The notes: generated by a model from the letters alone, not told the origin. DNA of 64,000 nt from Eutrophovita brisbanensis (GCA_038147395.1 JAYQTM010000001.1:1426001-1490000); one strand, 5' to 3'; positions 1-9,149 are shown, counted from the stretch's first letter. Numbers and translations are program-made.

Positions 1-2
1 GC

Positions 3-101
3 AACAGCGTTGAAAAATCTAAGACTTTGATCCCTCTCAATGGGCCTGACATGGTTAATCCCCTCTACCGTTGCGTCCCTGTTGACGCGAGAAATAAATA
101 G
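3..101 (+). CDS. C-terminal fragment of an unknown protein (5' end outside window)
   Basis: One frame is open from the left edge of the window to a TAG at 99-101, giving about 32 residues that end in PVDARNK. The other two plus frames hit stops within about 30 bases. A 65-base gap then leads to the GTG of the alpha/beta hydrolase, so this could be the tail of the preceding gene in the same sugar-catabolic operon. The fragment is too short for me to assign to a family. Confidence 0.35.
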   Translation, partial: NSVEKSKTLIPLNGPDMVNPLYRCVPVDARNK

Positions 102-166
102 CTTAAGATCGTAAAGGAAAAGAACGACAATTTCTCACGAGACCAAAACAGTCACGCAACTTTCAA

Positions 167-1009
167 GTGCAACAAGAATATGTATCGTTAGACGGAAACC
201 GACGTCTTGCTTATCTATCCTGGGGCAATCCTCAATCCTCGGAAACGGTGATTTGCGTGCATGGTCTAACGAGAAACGCACATGACTTCGACGTTCTGAG
301 CTCGACACTCTGTGACAAAGCACGAATCATCAGCATTGATGTTGCCGGTCGAGGGCACAGCGATTGGCTTGAAGACCCGGCAGCATACAATTACCCAACA
401 TACTGCTCGGATGCCAAACTCCTGTGCCAAGCGCTCGACATCGAAAGCGCCCACTGGATTGGCACGTCAATGGGTGGGCTGATTGGTATGTTTCTCGCGG
501 CGGAGAACTCGGGCTTGATCAAATCTCTAGTGATGAACGATGTAGGACCTTACATCCCATTAGAAGCACTCGATCGGATCAAAACCTACGTCGGGTCTGA
601 TAAAACATTCATGAATATCGAGGCTGCAGTCGCTTACTTTCAAGCCACTTTGTCTGGATTTGGGCAACTGACAGACACGCAGTGGAACAATCTAGCGGTC
701 CACTCGCTCGTCCAAGAAAATGGGACTTACCGTCTGAATTACGATCCACGAATAGCCAACAATTTTTCTACCGTATCAAATGACGTCTCACTCTGGGATG
801 TTTGGAAAGAGGTAAATTGCCCAGCTCTCGTAATTCGCGGCTCGGATTCAGATTTATTGACTAAGGAAACCTGGCACCGGATGCAAACCGGAAAACCATT
901 AGTCGAACTGATTAGCTTCTCGAACGTGGGTCATGCACCAGCCTTGTTAGATGATGAACAAATTCACGCGGTCGAGCGATTCATTGAAGAGCACTTCGAA
1001 AAACCTTGA
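167..1009 (+). CDS. alpha/beta hydrolase
   Basis: This 280-residue protein has the alpha/beta-hydrolase fold signatures: an oxyanion-type HG at residues 32-33, the nucleophile elbow GTSMGG with Ser101, and a C-terminal GHAP that supplies the likely catalytic His. The start is GTG at 167. Its stop overlaps a possible TTG start of dgoK (TTGA at 1006), so the genes are probably translationally coupled. Position in front of dgoK and dgoA suggests hydrolysis of a sugar lactone or ester feeding that pathway, but that is inference. The fold alone does not reveal the substrate; esterase, lactonase or C-C hydrolase are all possible. Confidence 0.85.
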   Translation: MQQEYVSLDGNRRLAYLSWGNPQSSETVICVHGLTRNAHDFDVLSSTLCDKARIISIDVAGRGHSDWLEDPAAYNYPTYCSDAKLLCQALDIESAHWIGTSMGGLIGMFLAAENSGLIKSLVMNDVGPYIPLEALDRIKTYVGSDKTFMNIEAAVAYFQATLSGFGQLTDTQWNNLAVHSLVQENGTYRLNYDPRIANNFSTVSNDVSLWDVWKEVNCPALVIRGSDSDLLTKETWHRMQTGKPLVELISFSNVGHAPALLDDEQIHAVERFIEEHFEKP

Positions 1010-1023
1010 GACTCTCATCAAAT

Positions 1024-1920
1024 ATGTTGCTAATCGACTGGGGAACCACATCACTAAGACTGTTTGAGGTGAATGACTCAGGCGAAATACTCGGCCACAG
1101 GAGATCGAACCAGGGAATCTCCCAGATTCATCGCAATCAATTCGAGACAATTCTTGTCGAGGAGATTTCCGCCTTTAGCGAGATCGAACATATCTTTTTA
1201 TGCGGCATGATTGGGAGCTCTCAAGGCCACTGGCCAACAACGTATATAGAAACCCCGGCTGACAAAACCACTTACATCGAACATTCGAGATCAGTCACCA
1301 GCACGCATCCGCAACTTGCGAACCGCAGGATCGTCATCATGCCGGGCGTACGTCACGAAGACAAAACTGGAAAAATCGAGGTCATGCGTGGGGAAGAGGC
1401 GCAAATATTTGGGTTTTGCTCAACTCAACCGAATTTCAGAGGTACTGTTATTCTTCCGGGAACTCACAGCAAATGGGTACAAATTCAAGATGGAACAATT
1501 ATCGATATAAAGACATATATGACAGGGGAATTGTTTCAAACAATTTGTGCGAACACAATTTTGCAACACACCACCGCAAGCGATAAAGAGATTTCTCCTG
1601 ATTTATTTAGCCAAGGTGTGCGAGCGGCGATGACTGGCGAATCGATAGTCAACACCATGTTTCAATCGAGAACTCAGGTACTAAACGATAGATGGAACAC
1701 CGCTGAAGCAACCAGTTTTCTATCTGGTTTATTGATTGGGAGCGAGCTTCACAATCAAGCCGGGATACACGAAACAATCGTGGTTATTGGCGAATCGAAG
1801 TTAGCTCATTTGTATAAAAGCGCATTCAAACATTTCAACGTGGATATCACTTTGTACGACGACTCAATTATTAGCGGATGCAGCACCTTTCTTCATCCAT
1901 CTCATAAAGAGTCCCCATGA
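1024..1920 (+). CDS. dgoK: 2-dehydro-3-deoxygalactonokinase
   Basis: DgoK phosphorylates 2-keto-3-deoxy-D-galactonate at O6 with ATP in the De Ley-Doudoroff galactonate pathway. The N-terminal LIDWGTTSLR is the family's phosphate-binding loop, and PGTHSKWV in the middle is typical of DgoK. The ATG at 1024 puts this loop at the usual distance from the N-terminus (298 residues). A TTG at 1006 overlapping the previous stop would add six residues. The stop overlaps the dgoA start as ATGA at 1917-1920. The two enzymes act in sequence, which strongly supports the call. Confidence 0.93.
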   Translation: MLLIDWGTTSLRLFEVNDSGEILGHRRSNQGISQIHRNQFETILVEEISAFSEIEHIFLCGMIGSSQGHWPTTYIETPADKTTYIEHSRSVTSTHPQLANRRIVIMPGVRHEDKTGKIEVMRGEEAQIFGFCSTQPNFRGTVILPGTHSKWVQIQDGTIIDIKTYMTGELFQTICANTILQHTTASDKEISPDLFSQGVRAAMTGESIVNTMFQSRTQVLNDRWNTAEATSFLSGLLIGSELHNQAGIHETIVVIGESKLAHLYKSAFKHFNVDITLYDDSIISGCSTFLHPSHKESP

Positions 1921-2537
1921 CATTTGAAGAGGCTTTCAACGCCTGTCCGCTTATCTCGATCCTGCGAGGTATCGAACCCAATCAGGCAATACCGGTTGCA
2001 AACGCTCTATTCGATGCAGGCTTCAGACTAATTGAAGTACCGCTGAATAGCCCTAAGCCGCTTGAAAGCATCTCTTTGCTTGCAACTCACTTTGCCGGTC
2101 GAGCGATTATTGGTGCCGGCACCGTTCTCACTCCTCAAGAGGTCACTATGGTCGCCAAATCTGGGGGGCAGCTCGTCGTGTCTCCCCACTCGGATCGAGC
2201 GCTCGTTGAACGCGCGATGAACGAGGAAATCAAACCGATTCCTGGCGTTGCGACGATCACCGAAGCGCACGAAATGATTGTCGCTGGCGCCGACCACTTA
2301 AAGCTATTCCCTGCGGAACTCATCGACCCGAAACAAGTTGCCTCGTTTAGGCAAGTGCTGCCTAAACATACCCACCTCATCCCAGTCGGCGGAGTCAACG
2401 CAAGCAATATGGGGGGCTATTTAAACAGTGGGGCGAGCGGTGTGGGCTTTGGCAGTTCGCTATTCACACCGCAATTAAGCCTGGGTGAAATACAGAGTAA
2501 TGCCGAAACAATCATCAAAGCATGGAAGACGCTTTGA
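1917..2537 (+). CDS. dgoA: 2-dehydro-3-deoxy-6-phosphogalactonate aldolase
   Basis: This class I aldolase splits 2-keto-3-deoxy-6-phosphogalactonate into pyruvate and glyceraldehyde 3-phosphate. It is a KDPG/KDPGal-family TIM barrel of 206 residues. The catalytic Glu (E40 in IEVPLNSP) and the Schiff-base Lys (K129 in HLKLFPAE) are both present. Coupling to dgoK by an ATGA overlap favours the galactonate over the gluconate enzyme. It is the last gene of the plus-strand operon and converges on speE with 13 bases between. Galactonate dehydratase and the dehydrogenase are not in the window and may lie upstream. Confidence 0.93.
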   Translation: MTFEEAFNACPLISILRGIEPNQAIPVANALFDAGFRLIEVPLNSPKPLESISLLATHFAGRAIIGAGTVLTPQEVTMVAKSGGQLVVSPHSDRALVERAMNEEIKPIPGVATITEAHEMIVAGADHLKLFPAELIDPKQVASFRQVLPKHTHLIPVGGVNASNMGGYLNSGASGVGFGSSLFTPQLSLGEIQSNAETIIKAWKTL

Positions 2538-2550
2538 TAAACTTTCGCTG

Positions 2551-3504
2551 CTAATCGGTCCTGACAACCTTCAACGGGATATGGTTTTCAGGATCCAGAC
2601 CAGGTTCGTCCATGGGGTCTTCCGCGGAGATCGGGCGAGGTAGCTGGTCTATTATGTTTTTCACATAATTTGGCAGTCCAAAAACCCCACGGTGCGTCTC
2701 ACCGTTATAGAACTGCAAGTGATCAATTTCTCTCGCTCGTATACGGTCCTCAACCTCTTTTGAAGATAGTGACAATGGATCAGTCTTGTCAGACGCCGTT
2801 GCCATACCCCATATGGCGCCATACAACGGCACGTACACGAGATACGGGCGCACAACACCGAATACCGCGCTAAGAGAGCTGTAGATTCGGTGAAAGACGT
2901 TCGGTCTCGTCACGGGAGAGCCGAGATGCATTGAGAGCACACCTTCCGGCCCCAAAATTCGTTTGCAATGCTCTAAAAAATCAACTCGGTATAGCGCTTC
3001 TGCTGGACCAAATGGGTCAGTTAAATCGAGCATCATTAAATCGAACTGGTCCTGGCAGTCCTCGACGTACTTTTTCCCATCCGCGATCAGCACCTTAAGT
3101 CGAGGATCATCAAACGCACCTCGGTGAACGTCGGGAAGATGCTCTTTACAAAAATCGACAACAACCTCATCGATCTCAACCATGACAACCTCTTCAATGG
3201 TTGGGTATTTAAGATACTCTTCAGCAGCCCCACCATCGCCACCACCGATAATCAGTGCCCTTTTGGGCCCTGTGTGAGCGATCCCCGCTGGATGAATCAT
3301 ATTCTCGTGATAAAAAAACTCATCCTTATCCGAGGTCATGAAGTACTCATCTATGCGAAGCGTTCGACCAAAATCCGTCTCGAACACTTCGATATCCTGA
3401 AATGGTGACTTTCTATGAGCCAGCTGACGCTTCGATCTCACCCAAAACCCGATCCCGTCGTTGAGACTTTCGAGAAAGTATTCCTCTTGCTCTCGATCAG
3501 ACAT
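2551..3504 (-). CDS. speE: polyamine aminopropyltransferase (spermidine synthase)
   Basis: The enzyme transfers an aminopropyl group from decarboxylated S-adenosylmethionine to putrescine, giving spermidine. The Rossmann SAM-binding loop GGGDGG is at residues 87-92, and the family signature DLTDPFGPA with the catalytic Asp160 follows. The 317-residue length fits the longer bacterial form. It lies 17 bases downstream of speD on the same strand. The two genes make a complete dcSAM-dependent spermidine unit. No ornithine or arginine decarboxylase is in the window, so putrescine comes from elsewhere. Confidence 0.95.
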   Translation of the reverse strand: MSDREQEEYFLESLNDGIGFWVRSKRQLAHRKSPFQDIEVFETDFGRTLRIDEYFMTSDKDEFFYHENMIHPAGIAHTGPKRALIIGGGDGGAAEEYLKYPTIEEVVMVEIDEVVVDFCKEHLPDVHRGAFDDPRLKVLIADGKKYVEDCQDQFDLMMLDLTDPFGPAEALYRVDFLEHCKRILGPEGVLSMHLGSPVTRPNVFHRIYSSLSAVFGVVRPYLVYVPLYGAIWGMATASDKTDPLSLSSKEVEDRIRAREIDHLQFYNGETHRGVFGLPNYVKNIIDQLPRPISAEDPMDEPGLDPENHIPLKVVRTD

Positions 3505-3521
3505 CCGTTACTCCCAAGAGA

Positions 3522-4028
3522 TCACAAGCGCTCAACAGCGTGGGACTTTTCGAATTCCGGCTGAAACGTGTCAACGAGTGCTTGATACAGCTGCCGAGCA
3601 CGAGGTCTGTTGTCTTGGGTGTAACTGCAAACATAAACATCCACAGTCACGTAGTTTTTTTCTGGCCAAGTGTGCAAACACATGTGCGACTCGGCAAGCA
3701 CCACTGTTCCCGTGACTCCGCCCTCGCCACCGAATTGATGGAAGAATTCACCCACACTCGACAACCCCGCTTCTGACACGAGCTTCAAGCAATGAGCCTT
3801 GAGCAACTCGGCATCAAGCATGAAGGAGCTGTCACACTTCACATCATATAAGTCACCCATGACGTGAAGCCCGGGCGTCTCTTTGACGTGGTGTAGATGA
3901 ACGACATCCGACGCTGCATCATTTGAAGCAGCACCAACAATGTGAAGACCAGTCTGGTCTTCGGTTTTCTGAAGCGTTTCTGTCTCCGTTGCGACCGGAA
4001 GAACCTTCTTCAATTTGAGATTACGCAT
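3522..4028 (-). CDS. speD: S-adenosylmethionine decarboxylase proenzyme
   Basis: SpeD supplies decarboxylated SAM to SpeE. It is made as a proenzyme that cleaves itself between E113 and S114 in LAESH; Ser114 becomes the pyruvoyl cofactor. H119 and C134 match the conserved processing and catalytic positions of the short bacterial/archaeal type. I start it at the ATG at 4028, which has GGAGGGAG about nine bases upstream. A longer frame to 4091 has no such site. The first 50 or so residues, before GLHVMGDLYD, are a poorly conserved extension compared with minimal SpeD proteins. A sigma70-like promoter lies about 180 bases upstream. Confidence 0.93.
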   Translation of the reverse strand: MRNLKLKKVLPVATETETLQKTEDQTGLHIVGAASNDAASDVVHLHHVKETPGLHVMGDLYDVKCDSSFMLDAELLKAHCLKLVSEAGLSSVGEFFHQFGGEGGVTGTVVLAESHMCLHTWPEKNYVTVDVYVCSYTQDNRPRARQLYQALVDTFQPEFEKSHAVERL

Positions 4029-4377
4029 ATCACGATCTCCCTCCGTAATGCGAGACGATGTCTCACCGTTGCGTCGAGGACGCGTACCCAAACCGCGATT
4101 CCCGCCTAAGATTCACGTGGCTGCAATTCCCACTGAGTTTCAAAGACGACCCAGCGACCAGACAAAAACGACATGAACTGCTGGTCATAAAACTTGAAGG
4201 GCGAACTATACGGACTCGCCGGAGAATTTCAAGACTTTTGAGATTTTTTTTTGCATGAGCATGAACAGTGTCCACTCATGACAACAAGCTGTGTTCAGTA
4301 GAGAACAAAAAATACCCGCGACACTCCATCGAACCGTAGTTATAAAGATCGTTTAAACCTTTGTTTAAATGACTATT
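4029..4377 (-). other. intergenic region carrying the speD leader
   Basis: These 349 bases separate speD from the end of the SDR gene. The half nearest speD would be a 5' untranslated leader of about 170 nt downstream of the promoter at 4205-4232. It contains a short complementary pair (ACCAG...CTGGT, about 4147-4175) that could fold, but I see no known riboswitch class. The far half (about 4320-4377) is AT-rich with a GTTTAAAC palindrome near 4352. Possible frames here look like chance. Confidence 0.4.
4205..4232 (-). promoter_or_regulatory. candidate sigma70 promoter of speD-speE
   Basis: On the minus strand, TTGAAA (4227-4232) and TATAGT (4205-4210) are separated by 16 bases. Each box matches the consensus at five of six positions. 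Transcription would start near 4198 and leave a leader of about 170 nt before speD. This is based on sequence match only. Confidence 0.5.
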
Positions 4378-5157
4378 TTAAAGTGTTCCCGGGTAGTTTC
4401 CACCATCAATCAATAGGTTCTGGCCGGTAATGTATGAGGCTTGCTGACTGCATACGTAAGCGCAAAGCTGCCCGAACTCTTTCGGCTCTCCAAAACGACC
4501 AGCTGGGATTGAATTCATTCTGGCCTGAGACACCTCCTCCAATGTCTTACCACCCTGCTTCGCCATTGCCTCCATCCGAGCCGTCATGGTCTCCGTTGCA
4601 AAAGCGCCGGGCAAGATATTATTGATCGTGACGTTGTGCATCGGCGTTTGTCGAGACAGGCCAGCGATGAACCCCGTTAAGCCTGCTCGAGCGCCGTTGG
4701 ATAAACCTAAGATCGGTATGGGTGCCTTCACTGCTGCTGAGGTGATGTTCACAATACGTCCAAATTTTCTGTTGATCATCCCGTCAACGACCGACTTAAT
4801 CATTTCAATTGGAGTGATCATGTTGGCACGTAGGGCATTCTCCCAATCCTCCGTCGTAAAATTACGAAAGTCTCCCGCAGGTGGCCCACCCGCGTTGTTG
4901 ATCAAAATATCTGGGTCTGGATTGGCCTCGAGTGCCTTTTTTCTTCCTTCAAGCGTTGTGATGTCGGCCACAACGGTCGTTACCGTAACGCCCGTGTTCG
5001 ACTGAATCTCCGCGGCGACACCTCTTAAAACGTCCTCACCCCTTGCGACGATGACCAAATTAACACCCTCCTCGGCTAGCGCCTCAGCACACGCTCGACC
5101 TAAGCCTTTGCTTCCCGCACACACAAGCGCGGTTTTTCCTTTGATACCAAAATCCAT
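4378..5157 (-). CDS. atypical SDR-family oxidoreductase lacking the YxxxK pair
   Basis: The 259-residue protein has the SDR Rossmann fold: nucleotide-binding CAGSKGLG near residues 13-20, NNAGG near 89, and a C-terminal GQNLLIDGG. Where classical SDRs carry the catalytic Tyr-xxx-Lys, it reads LSNGARAGLTG, so both Tyr and Lys are absent. From memory, a subgroup of FabG-annotated SDRs shares this LSN..R motif, so this is a family trait rather than a mutation. NAD(P) binding is likely; dehydrogenase activity is uncertain. It stands alone between the speD leader and mlaA. Confidence 0.85.
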   Translation of the reverse strand: MDFGIKGKTALVCAGSKGLGRACAEALAEEGVNLVIVARGEDVLRGVAAEIQSNTGVTVTTVVADITTLEGRKKALEANPDPDILINNAGGPPAGDFRNFTTEDWENALRANMITPIEMIKSVVDGMINRKFGRIVNITSAAVKAPIPILGLSNGARAGLTGFIAGLSRQTPMHNVTINNILPGAFATETMTARMEAMAKQGGKTLEEVSQARMNSIPAGRFGEPKEFGQLCAYVCSQQASYITGQNLLIDGGNYPGTL

Positions 5158-5270
5158 CTTTATTCTCCTATCCCGACCTAACAGCTTTAAATTTGCTTAT
5201 TATGATGATCGTGGGTTTTCGGCACGTCAACTCACACGAGCTATAATCACTTTTTATAAAAAAAGCTCCC

Positions 5271-6014
5271 ATGAAATTAGCGAATCGTCTTCTTTTACTT
5301 TGTGTCTGTTACCTCCTGTCGGCGTGCGCGACTGGGCCCCACAGCCACGACCCGCTGGAACCAATCAACAGGGCAACGTTCTCGTTCAATCAAACGGCAG
5401 ACACCTACGTACTTAAACCGGTTGCGAAAGGCTATCGTGCGGTCGTACCTACGGTGATCAGAACAGGGGTACAGAATTTTTTCCGAAATCTTGGTGTGTT
5501 AAACACAGCGTTCAACGACGCGCTTCAACTGAAAGGTAAAGATCTACCAGCCGATCTTGCACGATTCACAACAAATTTCATTTTTGGTCTAGGCGGTTTT
5601 TTCGATGTTGCGACTGACATGGGCATTCCATATCACCAGGAGGATTTCGGTCAAACGCTAGGCAGTTGGGGCGTGGGTAGTGGCCCCTATCTCATGCTAC
5701 CGATACTTGGCCCCAGCACGCTTCGAGACGGACTGGCGAAACCAGTGGACTTTCTCACAGACCCGATCTACCACTTGAATGGTGAATCACCTCAGTGGGG
5801 ATTGACTGTCCTACAAGCAGTTGACGCGCGTTCAAATTTATTCGAAGCCGAAGCCGTATTGAATGATTCCGCGATCGATAAATACAGCTTCATCCGAGAC
5901 TTGTGGCTCCAGAAAAGAAGATTTCAAGTCTACGACGGTGATGTACCCGATAGCTCCAGCAGCGGAGGCCCCAAGTCACTACGAGAGCTTGAACTCGAAG
6001 AATTTGGCGAGTGA
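5271..6014 (+). CDS. mlaA: MlaA/VacJ outer-membrane phospholipid-retrieval lipoprotein
   Basis: MlaA works in the outer membrane with OmpC-type porins to remove misplaced phospholipids from the outer leaflet and pass them to MlaC. The signal peptide ends in a lipobox LSAC with Cys19. The mature part begins with the family hallmark DPLEPINR, followed by the amphipathic helical region and the conserved GPSTLRDG. Its 247 residues are normal for the family. The gene is monocistronic and converges on the EamA transporter gene. mlaFEDCB is not in the window. Confidence 0.93.
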   Translation: MKLANRLLLLCVCYLLSACATGPHSHDPLEPINRATFSFNQTADTYVLKPVAKGYRAVVPTVIRTGVQNFFRNLGVLNTAFNDALQLKGKDLPADLARFTTNFIFGLGGFFDVATDMGIPYHQEDFGQTLGSWGVGSGPYLMLPILGPSTLRDGLAKPVDFLTDPIYHLNGESPQWGLTVLQAVDARSNLFEAEAVLNDSAIDKYSFIRDLWLQKRRFQVYDGDVPDSSSSGGPKSLRELELEEFGE

Positions 6015-6016
6015 CG

Positions 6017-6913
6017 CTAACGACTCGTTAACCAGATACCAAAAAATATGGCAGCTGCACCCACCGCGTGATACCCGAAGACCGATTCGCCTAGAAATAT
6101 AACGGCAAGGGAAATCGTCAGCAGCGGCATCAAATACACGAATATTCCGGTCCGATTCGCACCAATTGTCGTCACACCATGATTCCATAGCATATACGCC
6201 AAGATAGATGGGACGGTACCGTAAAAAATCAGTGTCGCTATCGTCTGTGGATTAACCACAAAACCACCTCGCACCGAGTATTCCCACACATAAAAAGGCA
6301 CCACAAAAGGAAGACTGAACATCAGTGTTGCTGCCAAAAATAATAGAGGTGATACGCCAACAGAGCGGGATTTCAGTAGCACGGTATACGTTGCCCAAAA
6401 ACTCATGGCCAACAAAATCCAAAGGTCACCCGCGTTAAACGTTAAGGACTGGAATAAAGATAAATCACCTCGAAAGACGACAACGCCAACACCAATCGTG
6501 GAGAGCAGCAAGCCCAAGATTTGCAATTTTCGAATGGGTTCTTTGTTGACGAAATAAGACAGCACGAAAATAAATGTGGGCACCGCGGTATTAATCAGTG
6601 ACGCGTTTGATGGTTTGGTGTATTGCAAACCAACGTAGAGAAACGTATTGAACGCGACCGCACCGAGTAAGCCAAGAAGACATAACTGGTAACGTTGAGC
6701 CCAGATAAATGACCACTTTGACTGCATTTCACGCCAGCAAAATGGCAGTATCAATAAAAACGCAATAAACCAACGCCAAAAACCCATCGCGACAGGACCG
6801 ATATCATCCTTCATTGCACGGCCTACAATCCAATTCAATGCCCACGAAAACACAGCGAAAAATACGCTGATGTAGGCCAACAAGTCGCCGTTTTTTACCC
6901 TATGAAGAAACAT
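6017..6913 (-). CDS. EamA/DMT-family transporter
   Basis: A polytopic inner-membrane protein of 298 residues with about ten hydrophobic helices in two EamA halves. The first half carries FSWALNWIVGR and the second half WATYTVLLKSR. DMT proteins usually export amino acids or other metabolites; the substrate here is unknown. I start it at the ATG at 6913, just after the SirB1-like gene stops at 6927. A TTG at 6961 would extend it into that gene. It is probably co-transcribed with the SirB1-like gene. Confidence 0.85.
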   Translation of the reverse strand: MFLHRVKNGDLLAYISVFFAVFSWALNWIVGRAMKDDIGPVAMGFWRWFIAFLLILPFCWREMQSKWSFIWAQRYQLCLLGLLGAVAFNTFLYVGLQYTKPSNASLINTAVPTFIFVLSYFVNKEPIRKLQILGLLLSTIGVGVVVFRGDLSLFQSLTFNAGDLWILLAMSFWATYTVLLKSRSVGVSPLLFLAATLMFSLPFVVPFYVWEYSVRGGFVVNPQTIATLIFYGTVPSILAYMLWNHGVTTIGANRTGIFVYLMPLLTISLAVIFLGESVFGYHAVGAAAIFFGIWLTSR

Positions 6914-6926
6914 CAGATCACCGTGG

Positions 6927-7766
6927 TTAGTGAAGAGTCGACCGCAACCTACTGAGGTCAATGATGCGTTGTTGAATATCCTCCAAATCAGTCACCTCGC
7001 CGGCCAACTGAAGATAAGTCTCATAGTCTTTCAAGGCAGACTGATAAAGACCGAGTTGTTGCTCAACGAGACCACGGTCACGATATTCAGTGGGTTGAAT
7101 CAACCCAACCTCTATAATCCAATTAATGATCGACAAGGCTTTATCGTAGTCTTGATCCCGAAGATAAATCGCCTTTAAGTTCAGCAAGAGACGGCTCAAG
7201 ATTGCTTTAGTCGGTGATTTGGAAACCAACGACTGAATCACGCTCGGCGACACCTCTTGGTATCCGAATTTCTTCAATAAATCCTGCAGCTCCCTCATCG
7301 ACAACGATCGTCCGAACCCAAACGCATCGAGTAGCGCGTGTCCAAGCCCATCTTGATAGCGGATGAGGAAATGCCCGGGGAAACAAACACCGGATAAATT
7401 AAGTCCCGCGCTTTTTCCGATTTCGATGTACAGCAAAGATAACGTGATGGGAATTCCCTTCCTGCTCTCAATGACATCCGATAAACAACTATTTTTGGGA
7501 TCGAAATAGTTCTCTGAATTGGGCTGGAATTGAAGTGTTTCAAAAAAATAACGATTCAGCACAAGCAGCTTGTCAGCGTTACTCGACACACCCTCAGCAA
7601 CCTCGATGAATTGCTGTCTAAAACCATCAACCATATCGAGATACCGTCTCGCATCCATATCGGGGTAACGGTGTACGGAGAATCGAAGTGCGGTTTCGAA
7701 CAGTGGGATATCCCGCTCCTCAGCTCTAAGAAGGGTCTTAAGTATGTCGTATGAACGGGAATTCAT
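6927..7766 (-). CDS. SirB1-like transglutaminase-fold/TPR protein
   Basis: The 279-residue protein matches the SirB1 (Transglut_core2) family. It has a central transglutaminase-like region with CLSDVIESRKGIPITLSLLY and GVCFPGHFLIRY, then a C-terminal TPR-like stretch (DQDYDKALSIINWII, LYQSALKDYETYL). Conserved Cys and His in the core are seen, but no enzyme activity is established for the family as far as I know. In many gammaproteobacteria sirB1 lies near prfA/prmC/kdsA; that setting is absent here. It sits between the RhlE-like helicase and the EamA transporter on the minus strand. Confidence 0.8.
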   Translation of the reverse strand: MNSRSYDILKTLLRAEERDIPLFETALRFSVHRYPDMDARRYLDMVDGFRQQFIEVAEGVSSNADKLLVLNRYFFETLQFQPNSENYFDPKNSCLSDVIESRKGIPITLSLLYIEIGKSAGLNLSGVCFPGHFLIRYQDGLGHALLDAFGFGRSLSMRELQDLLKKFGYQEVSPSVIQSLVSKSPTKAILSRLLLNLKAIYLRDQDYDKALSIINWIIEVGLIQPTEYRDRGLVEQQLGLYQSALKDYETYLQLAGEVTDLEDIQQRIIDLSRLRSTLH

Positions 7767-7784
7767 ACTGAATGCCGAACAGCT

Positions 7785-9149
7785 TTAGCCGTCGCCGTCT
7801 TTAACAGGGGGTCGAAACAGTGCTGCGGCTGGTTTAATCGCTCTCTTCTCTGAGCGTCGACTGTTGTGTAGCGCTGGCTTGCTGGTTTGTCCATTCGTTT
7901 CGGACTGCTTGAGTGGTGCTGAGTTCACGCCAGGCTCATACGGCTCAGTGAAGAACGGATCTAACTGCTTGCGTTGTACCCTCTGATCACTTCGGCCCGC
8001 ACTCGTCTCTCTTGAACCTCTCAGCGCAGGTCGTACTTCGAGCCGCTTTTTAATTAATTTTTCAACAGCCTGTAGCGATTCCCGATCATCTTCACTACAA
8101 AATGATATCGCCTCTCCGCTCTGCCCCGCTCTTCCTGTGCGACCGATGCGATGCACATAATCCTCTGGATTGTGGGGCAAATCATAATTAACGACAAAAG
8201 GAAGTTGCTCGATATCGAGGCCTCTTGCCGCGATATCAGTCGCAACCAGAACCGTCACAGAGCGTTCTTTAAAGTTTGCAAGCGCCGTCATACGCTCCGA
8301 CTGGGTTCGGTCACTGTGAATGGCCTCGGCTCCCACTTGTTTATTTTGTAAGAAACGTGTGAGTCGATTCGCACCGATCTTGGTATTACAAAAAACCAAT
8401 ACCTGCTCGATTTCTCCGGATTCGATCAGACGCAGAAGTTGCTTCGACTTATCGTATTCTCCGAGCTCCATCACCGTATGCTTGATGGTATCGGTCACCG
8501 TGTTTCGTGGCGCCACCTCAATCTTAATGGGATCCTTAAGCCAGCTCGAGGCAAGCTTTCGGATTTCATCCGAATAGGTTGCAGAAAATAACAGCGTCTG
8601 ACGAGAGCCTGGTATCAACTTCACGATGCGAGTGATGTCGGGCAAAAATCCCATATCCAACATGCGGTCTGCTTCATCAAGCACAAGGAATTCGACGGTG
8701 TTGAAGTTGACGTTTTTCGCTTCAATGTGATCGAGGAGCCTTCCGGGAGTCGCAACTAAAATCTCAACACCGGCACGCAACATAGCGACTTGTGGGTCCA
8801 TTGGTACCCCACCAAAAACGGCACCAATTCTCAATGGCAAATGCTTCCCGTACGCCTTGGCACTCTCCTCGACCTGTGCGGCCAGTTCCCGAGTTGGCGT
8901 CAAAATCAGCGCTCTCACAGGATGTCTCGCAGGAGAAACGCTCGTGTTCGCATGACGAACCATTTGATGCAGCATGGGTAAGGTAAAACTCGCGGTTTTT
9001 CCGGTTCCCGTTTGAGCTGCCGCCATGATGTCTTGACCACCAAGCACTGCCGGGATTGATTGAGCCTGAATCGGCGTGGGCGTGGTGTAGCCCTCTTCTG
9101 ATATTGCTTTGAGTAAGGAGCCGTCTAGCCCCAGGTCGGTAAATTGCAT
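7785..9149 (-). CDS. DEAD-box ATP-dependent RNA helicase, RhlE-like
   Basis: A 454-residue superfamily 2 helicase that remodels RNA during ribosome assembly or RNA decay. All motifs are present: the Q motif region (TPTPIQAQ), Walker A AQTGTGKT at 45-52, PTRELAAQ, DEAD in VLDEADRMLDMGF, SAT, and HRIGRTGR. The C-terminal 80 residues are basic, low-complexity and variable, as in RhlE proteins. It is first in a minus-strand run followed by the SirB1-like gene, 18 bases on. Confidence 0.92.
   Translation of the reverse strand: MQFTDLGLDGSLLKAISEEGYTTPTPIQAQSIPAVLGGQDIMAAAQTGTGKTASFTLPMLHQMVRHANTSVSPARHPVRALILTPTRELAAQVEESAKAYGKHLPLRIGAVFGGVPMDPQVAMLRAGVEILVATPGRLLDHIEAKNVNFNTVEFLVLDEADRMLDMGFLPDITRIVKLIPGSRQTLLFSATYSDEIRKLASSWLKDPIKIEVAPRNTVTDTIKHTVMELGEYDKSKQLLRLIESGEIEQVLVFCNTKIGANRLTRFLQNKQVGAEAIHSDRTQSERMTALANFKERSVTVLVATDIAARGLDIEQLPFVVNYDLPHNPEDYVHRIGRTGRAGQSGEAISFCSEDDRESLQAVEKLIKKRLEVRPALRGSRETSAGRSDQRVQRKQLDPFFTEPYEPGVNSAPLKQSETNGQTSKPALHNSRRSEKRAIKPAAALFRPPVKDGDG

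Noticed and set aside
4029..4204. SAM riboswitch in the speD leader
   Set aside because: I could not fit any known SAM riboswitch consensus; only one short complementary pair is seen.
4063..4275. 70-codon minus-strand frame in the speD leader
   Set aside because: It overlaps the promoter and has no ribosome site; likely chance.
4586..5005. 139-codon plus-strand frame inside the SDR gene
   Set aside because: Antisense of the SDR; no start site.
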